DNA from: Erythrobacter sp.
GTDB lineage: Bacteria; Pseudomonadota; Alphaproteobacteria; Sphingomonadales; Sphingomonadaceae
DNA: 64,000 bases
NCBI GenBank assembly: GCA_019739335.1
Contig: CP073261.1
Span: forward strand, 744,001-808,000
Direction of reading: 5' to 3'
In this document: positions 18,728-26,828 of the stretch, piece after piece
Position numbering within the stretch: position 1 is the stretch's first letter
How the letters are laid out: each line of letters opens with the position of its first letter
The notes under the pieces: generated by a model
What the model was told of the DNA's origin: nothing
What the model saw: the letters and a program-made list of their open reading frames with translations, nothing else
Databases searched by the model: none
Position numbers and translations under genes: made by a program

Positions 18728-20658
18728 TGCGCGCGCTCTCACTTTCGCTGGCGCTGCTGGCCCTCGCCGCGCAGCCCGCCATCGCCCAGACTGATAGCGC
18801 GCCACGCGAACTGGCGCTCGAACCGACCGGCGAATGGACTGCCTACGAAGGCGGCAATGCCCCCACGCCGCCGATGGGGTGGAACAGCTGGAACGCCTTC
18901 TATCACGATGTGGACGAGGAAAAGGTGCTCGCATCGGCGCAGATCATCCTTGATCGCGGACTGGCGGCGGCGGGCTATCGCTCGATCAATATCGATGACG
19001 GCTGGTGGCTGCGGCGCGATGCAGCGACGGGCCGGATGATCATTCGCACCGCCACTTTCCCCTCTGCCGCGATGCCGGACGGCAGCACCAGCTTCCGCCC
19101 GCTGACCGACCGCCTCCACGCGATGGGCCTGCGCGCGGGGATCTATTCGGATATCGGGCGCAATTCGTGCGGCCAGACCTTCGGCCACGGCGCGGCGAAC
19201 AATCCGCAAGGCTCCATGGAAGAGCGCGAAGTCGGACTCTACGATCACATCGATCAGGACATCGCGCTCTATTTCGGCGAATGGGGCTTCGATTACATCA
19301 AGGTGGACGGCTGCGGCATTCGCGGCATGGGCGCGGGCAATCCCAATGTGCAGGCGGGCACCTACCGCATGTTCGACCCGCTGATCGATTTCGATGCCCA
19401 CAGCCGCACCGACATCGCCGCCGTGCAGGCGCTGTTTGGCGAAGTGGGCGCGGCGCTGGAGCGGCACAATCCCGATGGCGATTTCACCTATTCGCTGTGC
19501 ATCTGGGGTGCGGCGGACGTGCGCAGCTGGTTCGGCCGCTACGGCAACCTGTCACGCACCAGCGAGGATATTGCGCCGACCTGGGGGCGGATGCTGCACA
19601 ATCTCGATAGCGCCGCCCGCCGCGAACTCTACGCGCAGCCGGGCAACTGGAACGATCCGGACATGCTGTTCATCGGCTCGGGCGATTTCGATTCCGCGCA
19701 CATGGTGGAAGCGCGTTCGCACTTCGCGCTCTGGGCGATGCTCTCGGCGCCGCTGATCATCGGTTACGACCTGCGCCGCGCGACCGACGAGCAAATTGCC
19801 CTGCTCGGCCATCCCCGGCTGGTGGCGATCAACCAGGACCCGGCGGGCAACCAAGCGGTGCTGGCTTTCGACAGCCAGGACGTGCAGATTTTCGTCAAGA
19901 CATTGAGTGACGGGAGCAAGGCCGTGGCCCTGTTCAACCGCACTGCCATGCCGCTGGAGGTGACGCTGACCGCGCAGCACCTCAAGCTGGCGGGGGACAG
20001 CGAAATCACGCTCGGCGATCTGTGGAGCGGCGACACGCTCGCCTTCACCGGCCAGCACCGCCTCACCCTCGCGCCGCATGAAACGCGGGTGTTCGACGCG
20101 AGCGGGGAGCGGCAGCTGGCGGACGGTTTCTACCTTTCCGAACTTCCCGGTCGGATCCATGTCGCCGAGGACGGCGTGCTCCACCCGCAACCCGATCCGC
20201 TGATCCACCGCGCAATCGTGCCGTGGCAGAACACCAACGGTTCGGGCGAGCGCCCGCGTTACACCGGCTGGGGCGGCGCGCGGGCGGACAGCACCCCCTT
20301 TGGCGAGGCGCAGCGGATTGCGGGGCGCGAATTCACCAGCGGCATTGGCGTGCTGGCAGGATCGCGACTGGAACTGCGCGCCAACGGGTTTTCGCGGCTG
20401 ACGGCCGAGGTCGGGATCGACGAGTCCGCGCCGGTGGACGGGCAGCGGGCAAGATTCGAGATTTATGGCGATGGCGAATTGCTGGCGCAGTCCGAATGGC
20501 TCGCGCAGGGCATGGTGGCCCGGCCATTGGCGGCAGACCTTGGCGGTGCGGAAGTGGTCGAGCTGGTGGTGCGTCCCGAAAGCGAAGGCGCGCTACCGCT
20601 GCCGGTCACCTGGGGCAATGCGGCGCTGCTGCACGGCGGTGCCGATGTCAGCCCCTAG
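18724..20658 (+). CDS. GH27 alpha-galactosidase with C-terminal NPCBM domain
   Basis: A 644-aa exported alpha-galactosidase. The signal ends near AQPAIAQ. The GH27 barrel starts at PPMGWNSWNAF (about 50) with INIDDGWW, the nucleophile D195 in YIKVDGCG and the acid/base D282 in SRTSEDI; WNDPDMLFIG follows. A C-terminal beta domain spans about 370-460. From about 500 to the end an NPCBM-type module is visible (GIGVLAGSRLELRANGFSR, RARFEIYGDGELL). It would remove alpha-1,6-galactose from galactomannan, helping the GH5_7 mannanase. ATG 18724 overlaps the esterase stop, and the 3' end overlaps the convergent GntR gene by 11 nt. Confidence 0.9.
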   Translation: MMRALSLSLALLALAAQPAIAQTDSAPRELALEPTGEWTAYEGGNAPTPPMGWNSWNAFYHDVDEEKVLASAQIILDRGLAAAGYRSINIDDGWWLRRDAATGRMIIRTATFPSAAMPDGSTSFRPLTDRLHAMGLRAGIYSDIGRNSCGQTFGHGAANNPQGSMEEREVGLYDHIDQDIALYFGEWGFDYIKVDGCGIRGMGAGNPNVQAGTYRMFDPLIDFDAHSRTDIAAVQALFGEVGAALERHNPDGDFTYSLCIWGAADVRSWFGRYGNLSRTSEDIAPTWGRMLHNLDSAARRELYAQPGNWNDPDMLFIGSGDFDSAHMVEARSHFALWAMLSAPLIIGYDLRRATDEQIALLGHPRLVAINQDPAGNQAVLAFDSQDVQIFVKTLSDGSKAVALFNRTAMPLEVTLTAQHLKLAGDSEITLGDLWSGDTLAFTGQHRLTLAPHETRVFDASGERQLADGFYLSELPGRIHVAEDGVLHPQPDPLIHRAIVPWQNTNGSGERPRYTGWGGARADSTPFGEAQRIAGREFTSGIGVLAGSRLELRANGFSRLTAEVGIDESAPVDGQRARFEIYGDGELLAQSEWLAQGMVARPLAADLGGAEVVELVVRPESEGALPLPVTWGNAALLHGGADVSP

Positions 20659-21415
20659 CATGATCCTCGATCGCGGTCCGCGTGTCGCGGTGCGCAAGTT
20701 CGATCAGATCGGTCATCGCCCCGGCTGCGCCGTCCGCGTCTCCGGCTGCCACGGCATCGAGCACCCGCTGGTGATCGGGCACCGGATCGCGCGAAAGGCC
20801 TGCAGTGCGGCTCTTGTAGATGGTGGTGAAGGCGACTGCCGCGCCAATCGAAGCCGCCAGCGACATCATCGCTTCGTTGCCCGTGGCGGCAATCAGCGTG
20901 GCGTGGAAGGCCTTGTCCGCGGCCTGCCCGCGCTCGTTCTCCAGCGTCTCCCGCTCCATGGTCTCGAGGCAGGCGCGCATCGTGGCGACATGTTCCGCCG
21001 TGCGCCGCTCCGCCGCCATCCGCGCCACGGCCGGTTCCACCACCGCGCGCAATTCAAACAGGTCGCGCACGAAGGACACATCCGGCTCCTCGGCAAAGGC
21101 CCAGGCGAGCACCATCGGATCGAGCAGGTTCCACTGGTGGCGCGGCAGCACCCTTGTGCCGTCCTTCGGCCTGCTCGCCACCAGCCCCTTGGCCGCCAGC
21201 ACCTGCACCGCTTCGCGATAGGCGCTGCGCGATACGTCGAGCGCTTCGGCATTGGCGACTTCACCGGTCAGCTTCTCGCCCACCGCGATGCGCCCCGAAA
21301 CGATGGCGGTGCCAAGCAGGTTCGCCACCGCGCCGTGCAGCCGCCTGCCCGAATCGCGCTTCTGGCGCACGACCTCGCGCGGCAATCTTGCGGGACTGGG
21401 CGTGGCGTTGCTCAT
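20648..21415 (-). CDS. GntR-family (FadR/FCD) transcriptional regulator
   Basis: A 255-aa regulator. The N-terminal winged helix spans about 24-95 (LLGTAIVSGRIAVGEKL, LDVSRSAYREAVQVLAAKG). The linker WNLLDPMVLAWAF is typical of DgoR-like aldonate regulators. A C-terminal all-helical FCD ligand domain follows (LFELRAVVEPAVARMAA, DKAFHATLIAATGN). It is divergent from the KDPGal aldolase operon and next to galactose catabolism genes, so it probably senses galactonate or a keto-deoxy acid and represses the locus. GGGGAG precedes the ATG at 21415. Confidence 0.9.
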   Translation of the reverse strand: MSNATPSPARLPREVVRQKRDSGRRLHGAVANLLGTAIVSGRIAVGEKLTGEVANAEALDVSRSAYREAVQVLAAKGLVASRPKDGTRVLPRHQWNLLDPMVLAWAFAEEPDVSFVRDLFELRAVVEPAVARMAAERRTAEHVATMRACLETMERETLENERGQAADKAFHATLIAATGNEAMMSLAASIGAAVAFTTIYKSRTAGLSRDPVPDHQRVLDAVAAGDADGAAGAMTDLIELAHRDTRTAIEDHARG

Positions 21416-21500
21416 CGGGCTCCCCTGATTGCCGGTGCTGGCTTTCCCCCCGGCTTATTCGCAAAGCCTTGGGCAGAGTCAAATTGTGGAGATTGCGCGG

Positions 21501-22139
21501 ATGGCTGATCTGGATTCGCTGCTGGTAGCAGGCGCGCCGCCGATTATCGCGATCCTGCGCGGGCTGGTTCCCGCCGAGGCGTTGGGTGTGGGCCGGGCAC
21601 TGGTCGATGCCGGGGTGCGAATGCTGGAAGTTCCGAGCAATTCGCCCGACTGGCAGGACAGCGTTGCCGTGCTCGCGCGCGAATTCGGGCAGGACTGCGC
21701 GATTGGTGGGGGCACGATTACTTCGCTTGAACTGGCCGATATGTTGCACGCGGCGGGCGGCACCCTGCTGGTCGCACCAAATTGCGATCCCGCAGTGATT
21801 GCGCGCGGACTGGCGCACGGTATAGAGGTTCTGCCGGGCGTGTTTTCGCCGAGCGAGGCCTTTGCGGCGGTAAACGCCGGCGCCCGGCGGCTGAAGCTGT
21901 TCCCGGCAGGTAGTGTTGCTCTGTCACACATCGGCGCACTGGCCAGCGTGCTGCCGCAGGGAACGGGTATCTGGGCAGTTGGCGGAGTCGATGCGGACAA
22001 CGCCGCCCAGTGGATCGCCGCCGGAGCCGAGGGTGTGGGCGTGGGCGGCAGCCTGTTCGCGCCGGGACGGCCCATCGAAGAACTTACGCGCCGCGCCCGC
22101 GATCTGGTCGCTGCTGTTGCACAAGGAAGTGCCCAATGA
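21501..22139 (+). CDS. dgoA: 2-dehydro-3-deoxy-6-phosphogalactonate aldolase
   Basis: A 212-aa class I aldolase that splits KDPGal into pyruvate and glyceraldehyde 3-phosphate, the last step of the De Ley-Doudoroff pathway. Family signs are PPIIAILRGLVPAEA, LEVPSNSPD, IGGGTITS, LVAPNCDP, the Schiff-base Lys K132 in RRLKLFPAGS and WAVGGVD. The IAILRG start and SNSPD favour KDPGal over KDPG aldolases. The frame extends upstream to 21429, but the ATG at 21501 has GGAG upstream and matches family length. It is the first gene of a three-gene, overlapping operon and is divergent from the GntR regulator; its ATGA overlaps the next gene. Confidence 0.88.
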   Translation: MADLDSLLVAGAPPIIAILRGLVPAEALGVGRALVDAGVRMLEVPSNSPDWQDSVAVLAREFGQDCAIGGGTITSLELADMLHAAGGTLLVAPNCDPAVIARGLAHGIEVLPGVFSPSEAFAAVNAGARRLKLFPAGSVALSHIGALASVLPQGTGIWAVGGVDADNAAQWIAAGAEGVGVGGSLFAPGRPIEELTRRARDLVAAVAQGSAQ

Positions 22140-23125
22140 TCTTCATTCAAATCCGCTCGCCTGCGGGCGAGCGTCAGGTGCTGGCCGCAACGGAAGACGG
22201 TCACCGGACAGTGAACGGCATCGAGTCCACCCGCGAACTAGCGCTCGCAGCCATCGCCGCAGGGCAATCGCTGGAAGCGCAGGCGCATTCGGCGGGGCTG
22301 GGGGATGTGGTGGATGTGGCGCAGGCGCTGGCCGAGGGGCGTGTCCTCCCGCCGGTCGATCATCCCGATCCGGCGCACCTGTTCCTCTGCGGCACCGGAC
22401 TGACCCACCTCGGGAGCGCCGAGGGGCGCGACCAGATGCACCAGTTGGCGGCGAGCGGGCAGGCGACCGATTCGATGAGGATGTTTCTCGAAGGTCTCGA
22501 AGGCGGCAAGCCTGCCGAGGGCGCGATCGGCCAGCAGCCCGAGTGGTTCTACAAGGGCGACGGGGCGCATCTGGTCGCCACAGGTGCGCCGCTCGATCAG
22601 CCAGGGTATGCCGTCGATGGCGGGGAGGAGCCGGAGATTGCCGGGCTCTACATCATCGGCGCGCACGGCACCCCGCACAGGCTGGGCTTCTGCCTTGCCA
22701 ACGAGTTCTCCGACCATGTGACCGAGCGGCACAACTATCTCTGGCTCGCCCATTCCAAGCTGCGGCAAGCGGCGCTTGGCCCGGAATTGCTCACCGGCGG
22801 CCTGCCGCGCGATGTACGCGGCCATGTGCGGATCGAGCGGGCTGGTGCGACCGTGTGGGAAAAGCCGTTCCTCACCGGCGAGGACAACATGGCCCATTCG
22901 ATCGCCAATCTTGAGCACCATCACTTCAAGTACGCGCAGTTCCGGAGGCCGGGTGATGTGCATGTGCATTTCTTCGGCACCTCCACCGCCAGCTTTGCCG
23001 ATGGGTTCGTGACACAGGATGGTGACGTGTTTGAAATTGCCGCGCCGCCGTTCGCGCTGCCTTTGCGCAATGCGCTGAGGGTGATCGCGCCCTCGCTCGC
23101 CCCGACCAGCGTTGCGGTTCTGTGA
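22136..23125 (+). CDS. GguC/AraD1-type fumarylacetoacetate-hydrolase-fold protein
   Basis: A 329-aa protein of the FAH superfamily, GguC/AraD1 branch. Recognisable stretches are CGTGLTHLGSAEGRDQM, EWFYKGDG, EPEIAGLYIIG, FCLANEFSDHVTERHNY, LAHSKLRQAALGPEL and DVHVHFFGTSTASFADG. These hold the metal-binding acidic residues of the fold. GguC lies with sugar-uptake genes in Agrobacterium, and distant FAH relatives such as XylX dehydrate keto-deoxy sugar acids, but the reaction of this branch is unsettled to my knowledge. Its place between aldolase and galactose dehydrogenase, overlapping both genes (ATGA, GTGA), argues for a direct role in aldonate metabolism. Confidence 0.8.
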   Translation: MIFIQIRSPAGERQVLAATEDGHRTVNGIESTRELALAAIAAGQSLEAQAHSAGLGDVVDVAQALAEGRVLPPVDHPDPAHLFLCGTGLTHLGSAEGRDQMHQLAASGQATDSMRMFLEGLEGGKPAEGAIGQQPEWFYKGDGAHLVATGAPLDQPGYAVDGGEEPEIAGLYIIGAHGTPHRLGFCLANEFSDHVTERHNYLWLAHSKLRQAALGPELLTGGLPRDVRGHVRIERAGATVWEKPFLTGEDNMAHSIANLEHHHFKYAQFRRPGDVHVHFFGTSTASFADGFVTQDGDVFEIAAPPFALPLRNALRVIAPSLAPTSVAVL

Positions 23126-24054
23126 GCCAAATGCCGATTGCGGTCGCCGTTATCGGGCTGGGCAAGATTGCGCACGACCAGCACCTGCCCGCTATCGCCG
23201 CCAGCGACCGGTTCGTGCTGGCCGCAACGGTCGATCCTGCGGCAGAGGAAACGGGAAGCCCGCCCCACTTTACCAATCTTGCAGACCTGCTCGCCAGTGG
23301 CTGCAAGGTTGATGCGGTAGTTGTCTGCACCCCGCCGCGCGTGCGCCAGAAGCTGGCACGCGAGGCGCTGAAGGCAGGGCTGCACGTGATGCTCGAGAAG
23401 CCGCCCTGCGCCACGGTGGAGGAAGCGGAAGAGTTGCGCGACCTGGCCGCGCGTGGAGGCGTCACGCTCTACACCGCCTGGCATTCGCAGCACGCCGCTG
23501 GCGTCGCCCCGGCGCGCAAATGGCTGGCGGGGCGGACCATCCGTTCGGTCGCCATCGACTGGCGCGAGGATGTGCGGGTGTGGCATCCGGGGCAGAAGTG
23601 GATTTTCGAGGAATGCGGCTTCGGGGTGTTCGATCCGGCGATCAATGCGCTGTCGATCCTGACCGCGCTTGTCCCCGGACCGTTGCGGGTAGAGTCAGCC
23701 CTGCTGGAAGTGCCCGCCAATTGCGCCGCGCCTATCGCGGGAAGGCTGGCGATGACCGATACCGCCGCCACCCCCATCGCGCTGGAAATGGATTTCCTGC
23801 AAACCGGCCCGCAAACCTGGGACATCCGCATCGAGACCGATGCCGGAACGCTGCTGCTGCAAAAGGGCGGCAGCGTGCTGGTGACGCCCGAGGGCATCCG
23901 GACCGCTTCCGATGGCGAATACCCCTCACTTTACGCACGCTTTGCCGAGCTGATCGGCAGCGTGGAAAGCGAAGTCGATCTCGCCCCACTCGAACTGGTC
24001 GAGTCTGCTCTACTCCAGGGCGAGCGCCGCGAAGTCGCGCCCTTCCACGAATAG
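23122..24054 (+). CDS. Gfo/Idh/MocA-family D-galactose 1-dehydrogenase
   Basis: A 310-aa NAD(P)-dependent sugar dehydrogenase. The Rossmann motif VIGLGKIAHDQHLPAI matches bacterial galactose/arabinose/D-fucose 1-dehydrogenases. MLEKPPCATVEEAEEL carries the catalytic EKP lysine, and the C-terminal half is the Gfo/Idh sheet domain (WREDVRVWHPGQKWIFEECG). It would oxidise galactose to galactonolactone as the first cytoplasmic step. The GTG at 23122 overlaps the upstream stop (GTGA); an in-frame ATG at 23131 is an alternative. It is convergent with the GH51 gene nine nt away. Confidence 0.86.
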   Translation: MSQMPIAVAVIGLGKIAHDQHLPAIAASDRFVLAATVDPAAEETGSPPHFTNLADLLASGCKVDAVVVCTPPRVRQKLAREALKAGLHVMLEKPPCATVEEAEELRDLAARGGVTLYTAWHSQHAAGVAPARKWLAGRTIRSVAIDWREDVRVWHPGQKWIFEECGFGVFDPAINALSILTALVPGPLRVESALLEVPANCAAPIAGRLAMTDTAATPIALEMDFLQTGPQTWDIRIETDAGTLLLQKGGSVLVTPEGIRTASDGEYPSLYARFAELIGSVESEVDLAPLELVESALLQGERREVAPFHE

Positions 24055-24063
24055 GCAGGCAGA

Positions 24064-25620
24064 CTACTCCAGCGCCAGCACCGCCACCGACTTCGGCGGC
24101 AGGTCCACCGTCACCCGCGAACCATCTACCCTGCCCGCAATCGCCACCGGCACCACCACATCGGGCGCGGCAAAGGTGTTGAGCGAATTGACATTCGGCC
24201 CGGTCAGCACTTCGCCGCGCGCGCTCTGCACCTGCACCGATCCCAGATCGAGCGCCACTTCCCGCGCGACATGCGGATCGAGATTCACCAGCGCAACGTG
24301 CAGCCTGCCGTCAGTATCCCGGAAGGCAACCGCATCGACCCCCGGCAGAGTGATCTCGCCATGCCGGTACTCGCCCGCCGCAAACTCCACCGGCACCAAA
24401 GTCGCGTCCTGCATCGGCAGGTAGAGCTTGTGCACCCAGTAGGTCGGCGTGCGCACCATCTGCGGGCCGTCGGTCAGGATCATCGCCTGCAAGACATTGA
24501 CCATCTGCGCGATATTGGCCGCGCGAACGCGCTGCCCGTGGCGGGCGAAAATGTTGAAGTTGAGTGCCGCCAGAATGCCGTCTCGCAGCGAGTTCTGCTG
24601 CTGCAAAAAGCCCTCCCGCGTGCCGGGATCCTCGGCCAGCCACACGCCCCATTCGTCCACCACCAGCGCCACTTCGCGTTCCGGATCGTAGCGATCCATG
24701 ATCGCCGAATGCGCGGCAATGCGCTCGTCGATCAGCAGCGTGGTCTGCAGGATGAGTGCGTAATCGTCCTCGCCGAAATCGGTGCTGGGCAGCGAGGGTG
24801 GCCATTGCGGGACGGTGTAATTGTGCATCGAGAGGCCTTCGATCGACCAGCTCCAGTCGCGCCCCGCCCAGGCTTCCATCACCGCTTCGGTATAGCGGGT
24901 ATCGCCGTCGCTCGGCCCCACCGCGACGCGCTCCATCGCCCGTTCGCCAGTCTGGTTCGCGTTATAGTTGCGGTTGAAGCGCGCGTGGCGTTTCATCAGA
25001 TCGACATAGTGTTCGGGCCGCATGTTGCCGCCGCACCCCCAGCTTTCGTTGCCGAGGCCGAGGAAGCGCACTTCGTATTGATCGGGGTGCCCGTTGGCCG
25101 CGCGTTCCTGCCCGGCGGTGCTCTGCTGGTCGGCAGTGAGATAGGCCATCCAGTCGGCGGATTCCTGAATCGTCCCCGATCCGACATTGACCGAAATGAA
25201 GGCTTCGGAACCGATCTGCTCGATGAAATCGTAGAATTCGTCGGTGCCGAAGGTGTTCGGCTCCAGCGCCCCGCCCCAGTTGGCGTTGACCGTGACCCGC
25301 CGGTTCGGCCCTATGCCATCGCGCCAGTGGTATTCGTCGGCAAAGCAGCCGCCGGGATAGCGGACATTAGGTACCCGGATTTCGCGCAGCGCCTCGACTA
25401 CGTCGGTGCGGATCCCGCGCACGTTGGGGATTGCGCTGTCCTCCCCCACCCACACGCCTTCGTAAATGCCTTCGCCCAGATGCTCGGCGAACTGGCCGAA
25501 CAGGTGGCGGCTGAGGTGGGGACCCTCGGCTTCGGTACCGATGGTGACGACCACATCCTGCGCCAGAGCAGCGGGAGCGGCGGCGAGCGCCAGAGCGGCG
25601 GCAAGGGAGCGCGCGATCAT
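24064..25620 (-). CDS. GH51 alpha-L-arabinofuranosidase, exported
   Basis: A 518-aa exported enzyme releasing arabinofuranose from arabinoxyloglucan or arabinan side chains. The signal ends near APAALAQ. GH51 landmarks are SRHLFGQFAEHLGEGIYEG, VRYPGGCFADEYHW, the acid/base E192 in FLGLGNESWGCGG and the nucleophile E323 in LVVDEWGVW. A C-terminal beta domain ends in DLPPKSVAVLALE. The ATG at 25620 overlaps the galM stop, so the pair is probably coupled. Many GH51 enzymes are cytoplasmic, so the secretion signal here is worth noting. Confidence 0.9.
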   Translation of the reverse strand: MIARSLAAALALAAAPAALAQDVVVTIGTEAEGPHLSRHLFGQFAEHLGEGIYEGVWVGEDSAIPNVRGIRTDVVEALREIRVPNVRYPGGCFADEYHWRDGIGPNRRVTVNANWGGALEPNTFGTDEFYDFIEQIGSEAFISVNVGSGTIQESADWMAYLTADQQSTAGQERAANGHPDQYEVRFLGLGNESWGCGGNMRPEHYVDLMKRHARFNRNYNANQTGERAMERVAVGPSDGDTRYTEAVMEAWAGRDWSWSIEGLSMHNYTVPQWPPSLPSTDFGEDDYALILQTTLLIDERIAAHSAIMDRYDPEREVALVVDEWGVWLAEDPGTREGFLQQQNSLRDGILAALNFNIFARHGQRVRAANIAQMVNVLQAMILTDGPQMVRTPTYWVHKLYLPMQDATLVPVEFAAGEYRHGEITLPGVDAVAFRDTDGRLHVALVNLDPHVAREVALDLGSVQVQSARGEVLTGPNVNSLNTFAAPDVVVPVAIAGRVDGSRVTVDLPPKSVAVLALE

Positions 25621-26768
25621 TGGCCGTTCTCCGATGTCGGGGCCAGGCTCACCCGATAGATCATTTCATGACGGTAGGTCTGGCCCGGATCGAGCCGCGC
25701 CGAGACGAATTGCGGCTGATTGGGCGCGTCGGGGAAGCGCTGCGGTTCGAGCGCGATCCCGTCGCCCATCCGGTAAATCCGCCCGCTCCGGCCCAGCACG
25801 GTGCCATCAAGGAAATTGCCGGTGTAAAACTGGATACCCGGTTCGGTGCTGAGCACTTCGAGCATCCGCCCGCTCACGGTATCGACCAGCCGCGCTGCCA
25901 GCTCGGGCACTTGCGTCACGCCCTTGTCGAGCGCGAAATTGTGATCGTAGCCGCGTCCGCGCACGATCTGCTCGTCGCTGCCATCGCGCAGTCCTTCCTC
26001 GATCAGCCGCCAGCCGGTGAAATCGAACTGGCTGCCTGCCACGGCGCGCAGTTCCCCGGTGGGGATCAGCGCTTCATCGACCGGAGTGTAACGGCGTGCG
26101 GGGATCATCAGGTAATGCCTCATCGCGCCACGCTCAGCCTCGTCCCCGGCGAGATTGAACAGCGCGTGGTTGGTCATGTTGACCACCGTGGGCGCGTCGC
26201 TGGTCGCTTCGAACACGATGCCCAAATCGCCCACATCGTCGAGCGTGTAGGTGACGCGCACCTCCATGTTGCCGGGATAGCCCTGATCGCCGTCCGCGCT
26301 GGTCAGCGCCATCGTCACCGAGGCGACCGGGCCGCTTTCCACGGAGACGATCCGCCAGACCCGCTTGTCGAACCCGATTGCACCGCCGTGGAGCGAATTG
26401 GGATCATCGTTGGCGGGAAGAGTATAAGTCTCGCCGTCCAGCGTGAAGGTCGCGCCGGCAATACGGTTGGCAAAGCGGCCCACGGTGACGCCGAAGTAAT
26501 TGGGGAAGCGCTCGTAATCGGCGGTGTCGTCGTAGCCGAGGGTGATGTCGGCCACGTTGCCCTCGCGGTCCGGCGCTTCGAAGGCCTGCAAGGTAGCGCC
26601 GTAGGTTATGATCCGGGCGCTGACCCCGGCGTCATTCGACAGGGTGACGGCCTCGATCCGGGTGCCATCCGCCAGTTGCCCCGCGTCGCCGCGCTCAGCC
26701 TCCGCTGCCGCCACCGGAACTGCGCCCAAGGCGAATGCTATCGCCGCTGAAACCCCAATCGCCCGCAT
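25617..26768 (-). CDS. galM: Aldose 1-epimerase (galactose mutarotase), exported
   Basis: A 383-aa mutarotase with a signal peptide (IAFALGAVPVAAA). Family residues are GRFANRIAGATF, NSLHGGAIGFDKRVW (catalytic His region), VNMTNHALFNLAG, GYDHNFALD and the catalytic Glu in STEPGIQFYTGNF. It interconverts alpha and beta anomers of galactose or glucose released in the periplasm, feeding uptake and galactose dehydrogenase. Upstream in-frame ATGs at 26783 and 26822 exist; 26768 is chosen because AGAGGAAG lies just upstream. It heads a two-gene operon with GH51, and a TTGTCAGAGTAAT motif lies 30 nt upstream. Confidence 0.88.
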   Translation of the reverse strand: MRAIGVSAAIAFALGAVPVAAAEAERGDAGQLADGTRIEAVTLSNDAGVSARIITYGATLQAFEAPDREGNVADITLGYDDTADYERFPNYFGVTVGRFANRIAGATFTLDGETYTLPANDDPNSLHGGAIGFDKRVWRIVSVESGPVASVTMALTSADGDQGYPGNMEVRVTYTLDDVGDLGIVFEATSDAPTVVNMTNHALFNLAGDEAERGAMRHYLMIPARRYTPVDEALIPTGELRAVAGSQFDFTGWRLIEEGLRDGSDEQIVRGRGYDHNFALDKGVTQVPELAARLVDTVSGRMLEVLSTEPGIQFYTGNFLDGTVLGRSGRIYRMGDGIALEPQRFPDAPNQPQFVSARLDPGQTYRHEMIYRVSLAPTSENGQ

Positions 26769-26794
26769 CGCTCTTCCTCTCATGACCCGACACC

Positions 26795-26810
26795 TATTTG
26801 TCAGAGTAAT
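26795..26810. promoter_or_regulatory. Operator-like motif upstream of galM-GH51
   Basis: TATTTGTCAGAGTAAT lies 27-42 nt upstream of the galM ATG. Its core TTGTCAGAGTAAT is identical to 3730-3742 (minus strand), upstream of the TonB receptor, and near-identical to 15787-15799. Exact 13-mer sharing between two promoter regions 23 kb apart is unlikely by chance, so a shared regulator is inferred. Confidence 0.5.
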
Positions 26811-26828
26811 AGAGAATTGCAATGCGCT

